Made by a program: the position numbers and the translations under genes. From Armatimonadota bacterium (GTDB taxonomy: Bacteria > Armatimonadota > UBA5829), in the NCBI GenBank assembly GCA_026392045.1, contig JAPLCU010000030.1:1-56462 (forward strand): a stretch of DNA of 56,462 bases, written 5' to 3'. Below the pieces are notes generated by a model. It saw only the letters and a program-made list of their open reading frames with translations. It made no database searches and was not told the origin of the DNA. Shown piece by piece: positions 24,239 to 33,229 of this stretch (positions are counted from its first letter, which is position 1; the number at the start of each line of letters is the position of its first letter).

Positions 24239-25732
24239 CTGGCTGGTGCGAATGCTGTCGCCCGGGGCGGTTGCGCTCGTGGGAACCAGCCAATCCAGGC
24301 AGTTGGCGATAAATATCGGAAAGCCCACATGCAGCGGAAAATCGCTTTCGAGTATATCGAAAGACAGCTGAACAAACTTCCGACCGCCATTTGACCCAGC
24401 GACCCCAAGCCCCCCACCAGGGCCTTCGACTATCGTGGTAGCCCATGGCTTCGGCTGTAGATAATTTGCCTGGGCGATTCGCACCTCATTGAAGTCAACA
24501 TACGCGCTGACGGGATGATTTCGGGCATAATCTATTACCGTAGGGCGATCTACAGCCGCTCCAATTGTTGCCGGGCCTTGCGCTGCGGATGTGCGTAGAA
24601 GAAGATACCCGCCGGGAGGCAGATTAGCGGGAGGCGCGATGCAGTCAAAAACCACCAGATTATATTTTTGGTTGGCGAAATCCGCCGGAATTGACTCTGA
24701 GCGAATCAGTTGGGTTCTTGGATCAAGATTCAAAGCGTTTTGAAGAAAAAGATTGCCTTTCGAGACCATAAGCACCGAGAGCTTGCCGCGCTTGGCCAGG
24801 TAGACCGAGCCGGAGTTGTCGGCGATGAGGTCATCTTCGATATCAAGCTTTGCTGTCACACGTCCACTTGCGTCTTTGACGTTTTCCAGTATTTCCTGCT
24901 TCGCCTCGCCCGGGCGCAGGGTTTCCTCACGGATGTCTATTAGCTGATCTTGCATATAGAGCTCGAGGTTAAACACTCGCTGTTTGTCTGAAAAGTTGCG
25001 CAGGCTCACGAAGACTTGCTGATCGCCCGAAAGGGTCTTTCGAGAATCAAGGCTTGTGATAGCAACATTATCGCATCTGGCGCCAATTTTAATAAAAGTG
25101 AGATTGGCGCTGCCTGGAGAAAGGTCTGAAAGCGAGCTGAAAAGGCCGTCGGAAAGCAGCACTATTCTGGGCGGAGAGGCGGATTTGCCTGCAACCAGCG
25201 AGAGCGCAAGGACCATCGCCTGGCGCATGTTGCAGGGGGCGTCAACCGGCTTCAAGGCGGAAATTGCGCTCTGAAGCGATTTCTTGTCTGATGTAAACGA
25301 TGCTACCACACGGGTTTTCGCGCCAGCGGTGATCACGAGCATTGTGTCATCGGAGCCCATGCGATTAACAACTTCGAGCGCCTTGCTCTTGGCGTTATCA
25401 AAGCGTGAGGGAGAAATATCCGTGGATTGCATGCTCGCGGAGGAATCGAGAATTATAACGATCTTGTTTTCGCTCATCCCTTTAGCACGAATATATGGCC
25501 GCGCAATGCCGAAAACGAGCGCAAAAAGCGCAATTAACTGCAGCAGAAGCAATAGGCTCTTTTTGAGTTTTTGAAACGGCGCGTTTGCCTGGATGTCGGC
25601 GACGGCATCCTGCCATAGCATAACAGACGAAACCATCTGCTCCTTGCGCTTTAATTTGAGCAAATAAAGCACAATGATGGCCGCGGCGAACGGGAGAAAC
25701 CATATTAGAGAATAGGGAGATAGAAAGCGCAT
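24194..25732 (-). CDS. BatA-like vWA-domain membrane protein (frameshifted near its 3' end)
   Basis: The product is 512 residues in this frame; about 613 if the shift near 24236 is repaired. The N-terminal BatA/aerotolerance-type region has two spans (8-25 and 58-77) with the typical SPYSLIWFLPFAAAIIVLYLLKLKR start. A vWA domain follows with MIDAS D96-S-S-A-S100, then Ig-like domains (LSGDQQVFVSLRNFSDKQ) and a GATase-like segment (about 320-400). The missing C-terminal span is encoded in the next frame. The gene is 34 bases after DUF58 and one base before the double-vWA gene, so it is co-transcribed. No strong ribosome-binding site is visible before ATG 25732. Confidence 0.85.
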   Translation of the reverse strand: MRFLSPYSLIWFLPFAAAIIVLYLLKLKRKEQMVSSVMLWQDAVADIQANAPFQKLKKSLLLLLQLIALFALVFGIARPYIRAKGMSENKIVIILDSSASMQSTDISPSRFDNAKSKALEVVNRMGSDDTMLVITAGAKTRVVASFTSDKKSLQSAISALKPVDAPCNMRQAMVLALSLVAGKSASPPRIVLLSDGLFSSLSDLSPGSANLTFIKIGARCDNVAITSLDSRKTLSGDQQVFVSLRNFSDKQRVFNLELYMQDQLIDIREETLRPGEAKQEILENVKDASGRVTAKLDIEDDLIADNSGSVYLAKRGKLSVLMVSKGNLFLQNALNLDPRTQLIRSESIPADFANQKYNLVVFDCIAPPANLPPGGYLLLRTSAAQGPATIGAAVDRPTVIDYARNHPVSAYVDFNEVRIAQANYLQPKPWATTIVEGPGGGLGVAGSNGGRKFVQLSFDILESDFPLHVGFPIFIANCLDWLVPTSATAPGDSIRTSQPMYIASRLPSKRLT

Positions 25733-25766
25733 AATTGGTTTACGGTTGCCGGTTGGCGGTTGGCGG

Positions 25767-26678
25767 TTATTTCAACATTCCTCTCTGTCTTAAATAGCTT
25801 AGTATCAAGTCTTCGAAAGACGATTGGTTTGTTACGCGCACGTAGTTGCAGCCGCAGCGGGTGGCGAAGCTTTCTATGCCTCCGCAAAACTCGGCCACAC
25901 GCGCTTTGTATTTCTTAAGGAGCGTTTGAGTGATTGTGATCTCTCGGCGCTCGGCGGTCTCTGAGTCTATTAGCAGCAGGTCGCCGACGGTTGATGGCTC
26001 AACTTCTTCCTGGTCTAAAACATGCAATAATGTCACCTCGAAGTTGCGCGAAAGCAGCGCCGAGATGCCTTTTTGATAATCTGTGTCGAAGAAATCCGAG
26101 ATAACCATTACAACGCCCGGCTGCCTGGTGCGCAGGCTAAAATCGCGCAGGGAGTCGGCAAGGTGAGTGTCACCTGAGCATTGCACAGACTTTAGCCACT
26201 CAAAAACCGAAAATGCCGATTGCTTGCCGCGTTTTTGCGAGAGAGTCATAGCCGATGAACCCGAAAGGCTCGCGAGGCCAACTCTGTCTAAGTTTGCAAG
26301 CGCAATGTATGATAGCGCCGCTGCGATTCGTTTGGCGTATAGCAGCTTGCGCGGGCTGCCGAAATTCATAGAGCGCGAGGTATCCAGCAAAATATAGACA
26401 TGCAGATCTTCCTCTTCAACAAAAAGCTTCATAAAGAGCTTTTCAAGGCGCGCGTAGACATTCCAATCAACCCTGCGAAAGTCATCGCCAACGGCATAGT
26501 TGCGATAATCCGCAAACTCAACCGAGGCGCCCCGCTTTGTAGACCGCCTCTCACCTCTCATCTGGCCTGGAAATACCCGCTTGGCAACGATGGATAACTG
26601 CTCAACCTTGCGCAAAAACTCAGGCGTGAGCAGGTCTTCACGGTCTGTCTGGTTTTCAGTTGTCAGGATTTGCTCCAT
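25767..26678 (-). CDS. DUF58-domain protein (vWA-like)
   Basis: The start chosen is ATG 26678 (AGGA 8-10 bases upstream); longer in-frame starts run into the 26751-26896 repeat. The product is 303 residues. The N-terminal DUF58 signature is GERRSTKRGASVEFADYRNY followed by VGDDFRRVDWNVYARLEK. A vWA fold follows with MIDAS D99-T-S-R-S103. The C-terminal region (LLLIDSETAERREIT) is typical of the family. DUF58 proteins are obligate neighbours of MoxR ATPases and are believed to be their substrates or adaptors. Here MoxR lies directly upstream (279-base gap carrying the repeat) and two vWA proteins downstream. Confidence 0.9.
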   Translation of the reverse strand: MEQILTTENQTDREDLLTPEFLRKVEQLSIVAKRVFPGQMRGERRSTKRGASVEFADYRNYAVGDDFRRVDWNVYARLEKLFMKLFVEEEDLHVYILLDTSRSMNFGSPRKLLYAKRIAAALSYIALANLDRVGLASLSGSSAMTLSQKRGKQSAFSVFEWLKSVQCSGDTHLADSLRDFSLRTRQPGVVMVISDFFDTDYQKGISALLSRNFEVTLLHVLDQEEVEPSTVGDLLLIDSETAERREITITQTLLKKYKARVAEFCGGIESFATRCGCNYVRVTNQSSFEDLILSYLRQRGMLK

Positions 26679-26750
26679 TTGTTTTTCCTTCATCACGGAA
26701 GCACGGAATTGGGAAGAACGGAATTTTGTCAAACTAGGCTGCGCTTGTAA

Positions 26751-26896
26751 GAGCTCACACTTGATGATTACGATGTAAGCATGCTGAGCTCCGTCGAAGC
26801 ACGCGGCTCCGAAGTGACATGTAACTATACTTGACCGCACCCTTCGACGGAGCTCAGGATGCTGGGTTATTCTTGTTTTGTGACGAAAGGTGAGCT
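26751..26896 (-). repeat. 146-bp inverted-end repeat element (copy 2)
   Basis: Inverted counterpart of 5098-5243 with high similarity over its full length. It starts GAGCTCACAC, ends near GGTGAGCT, and the ends are partly complementary. It occupies the MoxR-DUF58 gap of the operon. A spacer with repeated CTTTCCACTTT/CTTTCCGC motifs follows at about 26917-26950. Confidence 0.75.
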
Positions 26897-26957
26897 GTTA
26901 CCTGCTCTCTTCCCTTCCGGGCTTTCCGCTTTCCACTTTCAGCTTTCCACTCAATCC

Positions 26958-27956
26958 CTACACCGGCAGCTCTTCCACCTTGCAGCACTTTGCCAGAATG
27001 TCCTCGATAATTGTGTCCGTGCTGATTCGCTCTGCTTCGCCCTCGAAGTTTAGGATAATTCTGTGGCGCAGGGAAGGTTTGGCTACTCGTGTGATGTCAT
27101 CAAAGGAGACATTGAACCTGCCGTCCAGGAGAGCTCGAACTTTGCCCGCGAGAACAAGCGCCTGCGCTCCGCGTGGGCTTGCGCCGTAGCGGACGTATTG
27201 ACGAGCCATCGGCGCTGCGTGTTCGCTATCGGGATGAGTGCCCAGAACTGCTTTCAGGGCGAATTCTTTCACATGATCGGCTATAACTACCTCGCGGGCG
27301 GTTGCGCGCATTTCGAGGATGGTTGGGCCGTCGATCACTTTATCGGCGTGGCATTCGGCGGACATTGTTGTGCGGTCGATAATCTGCGAGAGGTCATCCA
27401 GGGTTGGGAACTCCACCAATAGCTTGAATAGAAATCTATCCAACTGCGCCTCGGGGAGAGGGTAAGTGCCCTCCATTTCCAGAGGGTTCTGGGTGGCTAG
27501 AACCAGAAATGGCTCGCCTAGCTTGCGAATTGCGCCCGCAACCGTGACCGAATGCTCCTGCATAGCCTCCAGCATAGCGGACTGCGTTTTTGGGGTTGCG
27601 CGGTTGATTTCATCCGCAAGAACGATGTTTGCGAAGATAGGCCCGTGCTGGAACTGAAACTCCCGCCCCCCGCTATCGTTCTCAATGAGGATGTTTGTGC
27701 CGACGATGTCCGCAGGCATGAGGTCCGGCGTGAATTGGATGCGCGAGAAATCCAGGCTGGTGGCTTCGGATATAGTGCGCACGAGCAGGGTCTTACCGAG
27801 GCCTGGCACACCCTCCAGGAGAGCATGACCGTTGGCTATCAGGCACGTAATCGCGCCATCCACGATTTCGTCCTGCCCCACGATCACCTTGCCGATCTCC
27901 TCACGGAGCCGCTTGAAATATGTGTTGAATTGAGCTACTCGCTCTTGGGCTTGCAT
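26958..27956 (-). CDS. MoxR-family AAA+ ATPase
   Basis: The product is 332 residues, ATG 27956 with GGAGG 6 bases upstream. Walker A is G49-VPGLGK-T56, Walker B is LADEIN (113-118), sensor 1 is ATQNP, and the lid is C-terminal (YVRYGASPRGAQAL, typical MoxR). MoxR ATPases act as chaperones that mature or load metal into partner vWA proteins; the DUF58 and vWA genes immediately downstream are the expected partners. The sequence is complete, with all ATPase motifs intact. The 93-base gap before it contains CTTTCCAC-type repeats but no obvious promoter. Confidence 0.95.
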   Translation of the reverse strand: MQAQERVAQFNTYFKRLREEIGKVIVGQDEIVDGAITCLIANGHALLEGVPGLGKTLLVRTISEATSLDFSRIQFTPDLMPADIVGTNILIENDSGGREFQFQHGPIFANIVLADEINRATPKTQSAMLEAMQEHSVTVAGAIRKLGEPFLVLATQNPLEMEGTYPLPEAQLDRFLFKLLVEFPTLDDLSQIIDRTTMSAECHADKVIDGPTILEMRATAREVVIADHVKEFALKAVLGTHPDSEHAAPMARQYVRYGASPRGAQALVLAGKVRALLDGRFNVSFDDITRVAKPSLRHRIILNFEGEAERISTDTIIEDILAKCCKVEELPV

Positions 27957-28049
27957 GTTTTTCCTCCATCTTCTTTGGCTATCAGCATTCAGCCATCAGC
28001 TATCAGCTTTTCCCTTCCCTGCTTTCCACTTTCCACTTTCCGCTTTCCA

Positions 28050-28421
28050 CTACTTCTCCAGGCTGCTGAAGTATTCCTTAACTCTATTGCGATATGCAGG
28101 GGGCACTTTTTCTTTGGAAAGCGCGCTCTCGGCTGCTTTTTTGTAATCCGGCAGCACATCGGTGTATGGCACGCTGCCTGCGCTTGCGGAGTCGGGCGCT
28201 CCCGTGGTTTCGCCTGCGGAAAACACCATTCCGCTTGTGCCGATATGGCTGGGCGCTTTGACCACATTATCAGTCGGCTTCAGCTTGCCTTTGGGGCCGC
28301 TGTTGCTGTCGTCGCCGCCTTTGCCATTGCCTATCCCGCCTTTGCCATTACCACCATTGCCCATACCAATGCCATTTCCCATACCTAATCCGCACTGACC
28401 CAGCGCGGCATTAGCGCCGCT
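28050..28421 (-). pseudogene. In-frame continuation of the coiled-coil protein gene beyond an internal TGA
   Basis: Directly after the TGA at 28424-28422 the same frame continues SGANAALGQCGLGMGNG, then Gly/Asn/Lys-rich repeats. It ends with the conserved-looking tail VPYTDVLPDYKKAAESALS and YRNRVKEYFSSLEK. That Tyr/Lys-rich tail is typical of the C-termini of proteins encoded beside MoxR/DUF58 genes. A separate gene could start only at the poorly served ATG 28382. I read it as the 3' part of the gene at 28422-29714, split by a nonsense codon or an error. Confidence 0.65.
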
Positions 28422-29714
28422 TCATGTGCCTCCTGCTTTTTGCAAGGCTTTTGCCATTTGCTGCATCTTTTTTGCCTGGTCGATCATTTTTTGCAGCTCT
28501 TGCGGGCTCATTTGCGCGAGTTTTTTGGCGTTATCAAACATCTGCTTCGCGAGTTTGTCCAGATCAGTGTTTTTGAGAGCCTTTGCCAGCGCGTCCATCT
28601 GGCTCTTGAGCATTTTTTGGTCTGCCTGGTTCATATTGCCCGTGTTGAGTTTTTTGGCGAGCATTTTCATTAGCTGCGCGGCTTTTTGCGCATCTTTGCT
28701 TCCGGCAAGTTTCGCAAGCGCCTCGCCAAGTTCAGCAGGCATCGGCGAGTTGTTGTTAGGATCGGCGTATTTGGCTATCGCATCTTCAAGCTCTTTTCGC
28801 TCGGAATCTGAAAGCGGGCCGTCTTTACGCGCAAGTTTTGCCAATTGCTTGTCTGAGGGAACTTTCTTGAGCGCCTCTTCAGGCGGTATGTTTTCCTTTT
28901 TCGCGATTTGCTGGGCAATGCTTTGAGCAAGTTTTTCGGAGTCTTTACGCATATCAGTGCGGGCTTGCTCCATTGATTTGCTCGATGAGTTTTGCCTTGC
29001 GAGCCTGTCTTGCTCTTTCTTTATCTCTTTTTGCAGGCGCTGGGTTTTGAGCATTGCCTGTTTGCGGCTCATGCGGCCGGTGTTCATTTTGGCGCCGAGT
29101 TTTTGGAGCTTATCCGCCAGCTTGCGGAGCTCTTCGTTCTTGGTGTCGATCTTCTTCATTTCTTTGGCGAGCTTCACAAGCTTCTGTCCCTCGCGCTTCA
29201 TCACGCTCACTTCCTGCCGCCTCAGCGGCGATTGGAAAGCGGGCAATTGAGGCAGGAAGATTATCGCAAGCAGCACACAAAGCGCACCGCTAAATATCCA
29301 GTGCGGAAGCCCGAACTTGTGCTTAAAGACTTCCGGAGAACGCAGCGCCGAGATTCGCTCGTTCGCGTCTGAGCATAAAGCATCAGCCATTTCGCCGCTG
29401 TTCTCATCCAGCGATACGGCGGTTGAGAGGCGTTCTTTGAGGCCGGTGCGCTTGTCGGCGGCGAGAGCGATTGTCAGGTCGCCAAGCTTTTTCAAAAGCC
29501 CGCAGGCAACACCTGCAATTGCTCCCAATAGCACAACGCCAATCCAAAGGGGATAGCTCAAGAGTTCGTCATATTTTGATGAAAGCGCCACGAGTATTGC
29601 AGCAGCAATTGCGCCGCCGCTCGCGCCGAAAAGCCCCCATCGCTCGCAAAGTAAGAGCCTTATGCGCCTGCGAAGCCGCTTTATTTCTTTGTTAAGAGCC
29701 TCGGATCGCTCCAT
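28422..29714 (-). CDS. Coiled-coil membrane protein of the MoxR/vWA operon (DUF4175-like), ending at an internal TGA
   Basis: The product is 430 residues. The start is ATG 29714 with GAGGAGG 7 bases upstream, 2 bases after the preceding permease stop. Three spans lie near residues 27-45, 55-75 and 136-155. The rest is a long Lys/Glu/Gln-rich helical region (175-430) with strong heptad character (LVKLAKEMKKIDTKNEELRK, LQKEIKKEQDRLARQ, AKKLAQMSPQELQKMIDQ). This fits the membrane-anchored coiled-coil proteins that accompany MoxR-DUF58-BatA clusters; function is unknown, perhaps a scaffold. The frame stays open after TGA, so the original protein was probably about 554 residues. Confidence 0.75.
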   Translation of the reverse strand: MERSEALNKEIKRLRRRIRLLLCERWGLFGASGGAIAAAILVALSSKYDELLSYPLWIGVVLLGAIAGVACGLLKKLGDLTIALAADKRTGLKERLSTAVSLDENSGEMADALCSDANERISALRSPEVFKHKFGLPHWIFSGALCVLLAIIFLPQLPAFQSPLRRQEVSVMKREGQKLVKLAKEMKKIDTKNEELRKLADKLQKLGAKMNTGRMSRKQAMLKTQRLQKEIKKEQDRLARQNSSSKSMEQARTDMRKDSEKLAQSIAQQIAKKENIPPEEALKKVPSDKQLAKLARKDGPLSDSERKELEDAIAKYADPNNNSPMPAELGEALAKLAGSKDAQKAAQLMKMLAKKLNTGNMNQADQKMLKSQMDALAKALKNTDLDKLAKQMFDNAKKLAQMSPQELQKMIDQAKKMQQMAKALQKAGGT

Positions 29715-29716
29715 AA

Positions 29717-31345
29717 TCAGTCCTCCTCTTTAATTCCCCTGCCCTTGGAGTGCAAAACGCCAGCCCAGTTTAGCGCTATCAGGGTAATAATTATGTATGC
29801 AGCAGAGGTCGCCAGCCATTCGTCGCCTCCCTGGCAGTATAGCTTAGGCAAAGAATCTCTATCATTTACCAAATAAACAATTGGCGCAATCGGCCATAGT
29901 GGCGCGAGTTGCATAATCGGAGAAGCAGGCTCTCCCGTATAGCCAATGAGCATCACGCCATAACCTCCGAGCATAATCACCAAAAACAACGTAGTGAGAC
30001 CAACGGCAGCTCGTTTGCTGCCCGCGAGCGCTGAAAAGAATATTCCTACGGCTGAAAAACCTATCATTGTGAAAAGCATGGCGCATCCTATATGCCAATA
30101 CATTGTAAGGAAACCTGCGCCCAGGCCCGCAAGCCCTGATCGTTTCCCCAAAAACAAGCCCAGGCCGAAGGCTCCATAAGTAATAAGCATCCACAAAAAC
30201 ATAAACGCAGCCGAGCCGCCAAGGTCGCTTTTGAATATTTTGAAAGGCGACAGGCCATAGAGAATCGAAGCGCCCCTGGTGTTTTTTATCTGCCCGGTTG
30301 CGAACGCAGTTACACCCAATCCAAGGATAACAAGGATAAATATTGCAATTACTGCCAGAAATATTTTTACGTCCACAGGCCCCAAAGTTGAGAGAAACGA
30401 CATGTTTCCAGCTATCAGAAAAGCAATTAAAGCAGAAATTGTAAGGACCAGCAGCCGAATGGCGAGTGGGTGATCAGCTTTTTGATAGCGCACATGTCCC
30501 GTTGCCAGCAGCATCATCAGCCAGCCAGCCAGAATCATCATCACGATTGCTACAAGAGCAATTGATATATTTGTCCCACAAATATCCGCTTGCAGCATCG
30601 AAATGTATGGCGCAAAGGCAGGATTTATCGCGCCAAAAACAAAGGTTAAGCCCGTGCCTGAACCATACCCATGCATAAATAGCGATTGAATAACAAATAT
30701 CCCCAACGGTATAGTGAGCAGCATATACCCAATGCATGTGCCATAGCTGCAAAGCGTGGCTGCGGCGGTCTTATTGAAAAGCGATGACCATAAAACACCC
30801 GCTGAGGTGAACATAAACGCCCAGGCCGCGATAATGCAATATGTAATTGCGATTTCACTAGGTGAGATTCCTCCGAACATGAGGCACAGGCCCGCAAGCG
30901 GTATTGAGCATACCAATAATACCAACGCATAAAGAAAACCCGATAATTGCTTTCCAAGAACCACTTTGCCCGCTGTGAGATTGGTCAGCGCCAGCATCTC
31001 GATTGTGCGTTTTTCAAGTTCACCGGTAATTGAGCCCGCTGTGAGAGACGGCAAAACCAGCGTCAGTAGAATAACCTGAGTAATTGCCAGGTACGCGAAT
31101 AATTCCATCCCAATGCGCCGATTCGAAATGGTCATTGAGTATGAACTGGCGCTGCCGAAACTCACTATGCTCATCAATGCAAATCCCATCACTATGCCGA
31201 GCAGCAAGATGTAGCCGCCCATGACCGCAAACGCTTTCCACCCACGCATTCTGGTGCGGAATTCTTTCACCACCACCGCGTTATCGTAGATCGAATCCGC
31301 AAATGTGTTTACTGTGCGCTCGCGCGCTGATGCGATAATATTCAT
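29717..31345 (-). CDS. ABC-2 type transporter permease 1
   Basis: The product is 542 residues, ATG 31345 with AAGGAT upstream. About 12 membrane spans. The N-terminal half has the ABC-2 layout: cytosolic KEFRTRMRGWKAF, a first span, then the coupling segment SLTAGSITGELEKRTIEMLALTNL followed by KVVLGKQLSGFLYAL. The C-terminal half adds six more spans, giving roughly twice the size of the downstream-type permeases. Relatives include GldF-like permeases of gliding-motility transporters. It works with the ATPase at 33230-34156. Genes are packed 2-9 bases apart. Confidence 0.88.
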   Translation of the reverse strand: MNIIASARERTVNTFADSIYDNAVVVKEFRTRMRGWKAFAVMGGYILLLGIVMGFALMSIVSFGSASSYSMTISNRRIGMELFAYLAITQVILLTLVLPSLTAGSITGELEKRTIEMLALTNLTAGKVVLGKQLSGFLYALVLLVCSIPLAGLCLMFGGISPSEIAITYCIIAAWAFMFTSAGVLWSSLFNKTAAATLCSYGTCIGYMLLTIPLGIFVIQSLFMHGYGSGTGLTFVFGAINPAFAPYISMLQADICGTNISIALVAIVMMILAGWLMMLLATGHVRYQKADHPLAIRLLVLTISALIAFLIAGNMSFLSTLGPVDVKIFLAVIAIFILVILGLGVTAFATGQIKNTRGASILYGLSPFKIFKSDLGGSAAFMFLWMLITYGAFGLGLFLGKRSGLAGLGAGFLTMYWHIGCAMLFTMIGFSAVGIFFSALAGSKRAAVGLTTLFLVIMLGGYGVMLIGYTGEPASPIMQLAPLWPIAPIVYLVNDRDSLPKLYCQGGDEWLATSAAYIIITLIALNWAGVLHSKGRGIKEED

Positions 31346-31354
31346 TTTTTATCC

Positions 31355-32428
31355 TTATGCTCTTCTGAGGCCATTTAGCCTGAGGGATGATATACGCTCG
31401 AAAATATATGCCAGACCTGCGCAAATAGCGATTGATATGAAAGGCAGCCATTTTGTGTATGTGGGCAAAACTGAATAACTATAATTATTGCTCGATAGAT
31501 AGTTCGAAAGCACAGCAAATGGGTTTAGAAGTTGAACCAAATCAAGGCCATTGTTGCGCATAAAAACATCAAACAAGCTCATGCTTTGGTAGCTCATTGC
31601 AAGCAATAATATTGCATACGACCCGCCAAAAACAGCGATTCTAACCGCTCGTGTCTTCCACCATGATCTCTTCATTCCCATTAGCAACGCAAGTATCCCA
31701 TACAAGGCGAACGCAGGGATTGCCCCGGTAATGGCAAACATAAAGGTGAACCCTAATGGGGAGGTCGCGACGGCGCGGTCCATTCCATACCGGCTCACAT
31801 ACTGAATCCAGGACCAGCAGAATGGCACGCCCATATATGCGATTAGCGGTATTAGATATGCTAAGAATGTTGATGTGCGAGAATTGCGAACGCAGCACGA
31901 GCATAGCATTCCTATAGAACTTAACAAAATCGCCGTGAAGATCAGCATTCCGTAAACAACCACAATTTCAGTAGGCGAAACCCCTCCGAAAAGAAAAACC
32001 ATAGCAACTATCGGCAGCGATGCCCCGATGAGCATTACAACCTGGCTGATAGCCGCCACCAGTTTCTGCTTTATAATTGTGCCAGACGAAAGCAATGTGA
32101 TAGCCAGCAGTTCAAAAGTTCCGCGTTCTCTCTCAGCAGAAATGGATGACGAGCTGTATGCAGGCACTATAAGCACTATTAAAGTCAACTGCGCAATCGA
32201 CAAAACCTGGAAGAGGCTCCGTCCAATACGTGACATATATCGGGGATCTGAGGTGTGGCCATGTCCTACAGCAGCAAATGTTAATAAAGCCACAGCGCAT
32301 AATATCAGCACATACACGAGCATCACCCAAAAAGGCTTCGCGCCGCGCTGGCGTATGCGCAGTTCCTGCATTAGCACAGGCGCTTCGATGGTTTTATATA
32401 TGCTTGCGCATTTTGAAATTATGTTCAT
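31355..32428 (-). CDS. ABC-2 type transporter permease 2
   Basis: The start is ATG 32428 (GGAG 8 bases upstream) rather than the in-frame ATG 15 bases earlier. The product is 357 residues with about eight spans. It has the same plan as its neighbour: MQELRIRQRGAKPFWVML, then SSSSISAERERGTFELLAITLLS and IIKQKLVAAISQVVML. The strong resemblance of the coupling-helix region to permeases 1 and 3 suggests tandem duplication. It would pair with another permease as the transmembrane half of an ABC exporter. Confidence 0.87.
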   Translation of the reverse strand: MNIISKCASIYKTIEAPVLMQELRIRQRGAKPFWVMLVYVLILCAVALLTFAAVGHGHTSDPRYMSRIGRSLFQVLSIAQLTLIVLIVPAYSSSSISAERERGTFELLAITLLSSGTIIKQKLVAAISQVVMLIGASLPIVAMVFLFGGVSPTEIVVVYGMLIFTAILLSSIGMLCSCCVRNSRTSTFLAYLIPLIAYMGVPFCWSWIQYVSRYGMDRAVATSPLGFTFMFAITGAIPAFALYGILALLMGMKRSWWKTRAVRIAVFGGSYAILLLAMSYQSMSLFDVFMRNNGLDLVQLLNPFAVLSNYLSSNNYSYSVLPTYTKWLPFISIAICAGLAYIFERISSLRLNGLRRA

Positions 32429-32447
32429 GAATGTTCTCCACATGCAT

Positions 32448-33227
32448 TTACACTGAGCAGCGCAGTCTTTCGATTTTTCCTACCGCTAAGTAGAAGCACA
32501 ACGCTGCCACAGCAATTGAAATAAGTATGCTTAACACCACCCGAATCAACCACAAATCGATTTCCTGGGGCACTACATCTACATTTAATGCTCCGAGTGA
32601 AAACCAAGGCCTCGCCCAAAGACTAGCGCTTGAAATCGGGGCAAATATTATAGTCAGATAAGTAATCACCGATGCGCTTCGAGTATTATTGCACAAGCAA
32701 GAACTCAGAATGCCAATTCCCGTATACAAGGCAACCTGGCATACAAAACCTAGCGAACCAACAAAACAATACTGCAATGCCCCAGAAAATGCTAGCACCA
32801 CGATATCCAAAGGTAACAATACCACCGTAATCGCCAGTGAATAGAATATCGGCAACGCTGCCTTTTGGATTACGATATCCTTCGCGCTCAAGCTGGTCAG
32901 CGCCAGATGCTCAAAGCTTCGGTTCTCTTTTTCCGAGCTGATCATTCTCGCGCTATAACTCGGTACTACAAAGAAAGAAAACAAGCTTCTCCACAATGCA
33001 ATTACCATCGTCAAGAATACCACTAAGTCACTATCATTTGTATTGACCTTCAGAACCGCAGGAGCACACATAGCAAACATAGCAAACATCAGTAGCCCAT
33101 ACACTAGAAAACCAATGCTAATCCACAGCATCTGCCCAAATATTTTGGCCGAACGCCTGCTGCGCCTTAGTTCCAACGTCAGCAGCGGCCAATCGAGGCG
33201 CTCAAGATGTTGCTCAAACCATCTCAT
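32448..33227 (-). CDS. ABC-2 type transporter permease 3 (short)
   Basis: The product is 259 residues with six spans. The start is ATG 33227, 2 bases after the ATPase stop (coupled). The cytosolic start LTLELRRSRRSAKIFGQML and the coupling segment PSYSARMISSEKENRSFEHLALTSLS match the other two permeases. It is the most minimal of the three, close to a canonical ABC-2 subunit. Confidence 0.85.
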   Translation of the reverse strand: MRWFEQHLERLDWPLLTLELRRSRRSAKIFGQMLWISIGFLVYGLLMFAMFAMCAPAVLKVNTNDSDLVVFLTMVIALWRSLFSFFVVPSYSARMISSEKENRSFEHLALTSLSAKDIVIQKAALPIFYSLAITVVLLPLDIVVLAFSGALQYCFVGSLGFVCQVALYTGIGILSSCLCNNTRSASVITYLTIIFAPISSASLWARPWFSLGALNVDVVPQEIDLWLIRVVLSILISIAVAALCFYLAVGKIERLRCSV

Positions 33228-33229
33228 GC

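Noticed and set aside
24220-24245. Programmed ribosomal frameshift in the BatA-like gene
   Set aside because: No slippery heptamer or stimulating stem-loop is visible at the switch point; mutation or error is simpler.
27552-28388. 278-codon plus-strand open frame over the MoxR gene
   Set aside because: Antisense to MoxR and to the Gly-rich tail; low-complexity Leu/Pro/Ser peptide with no family features.
28422-28424. TGA read as an amino acid (selenocysteine or code reassignment)
   Set aside because: TGA ends several ordinary genes in the window, and no selenocysteine-insertion hairpin or conserved Cys position is apparent.
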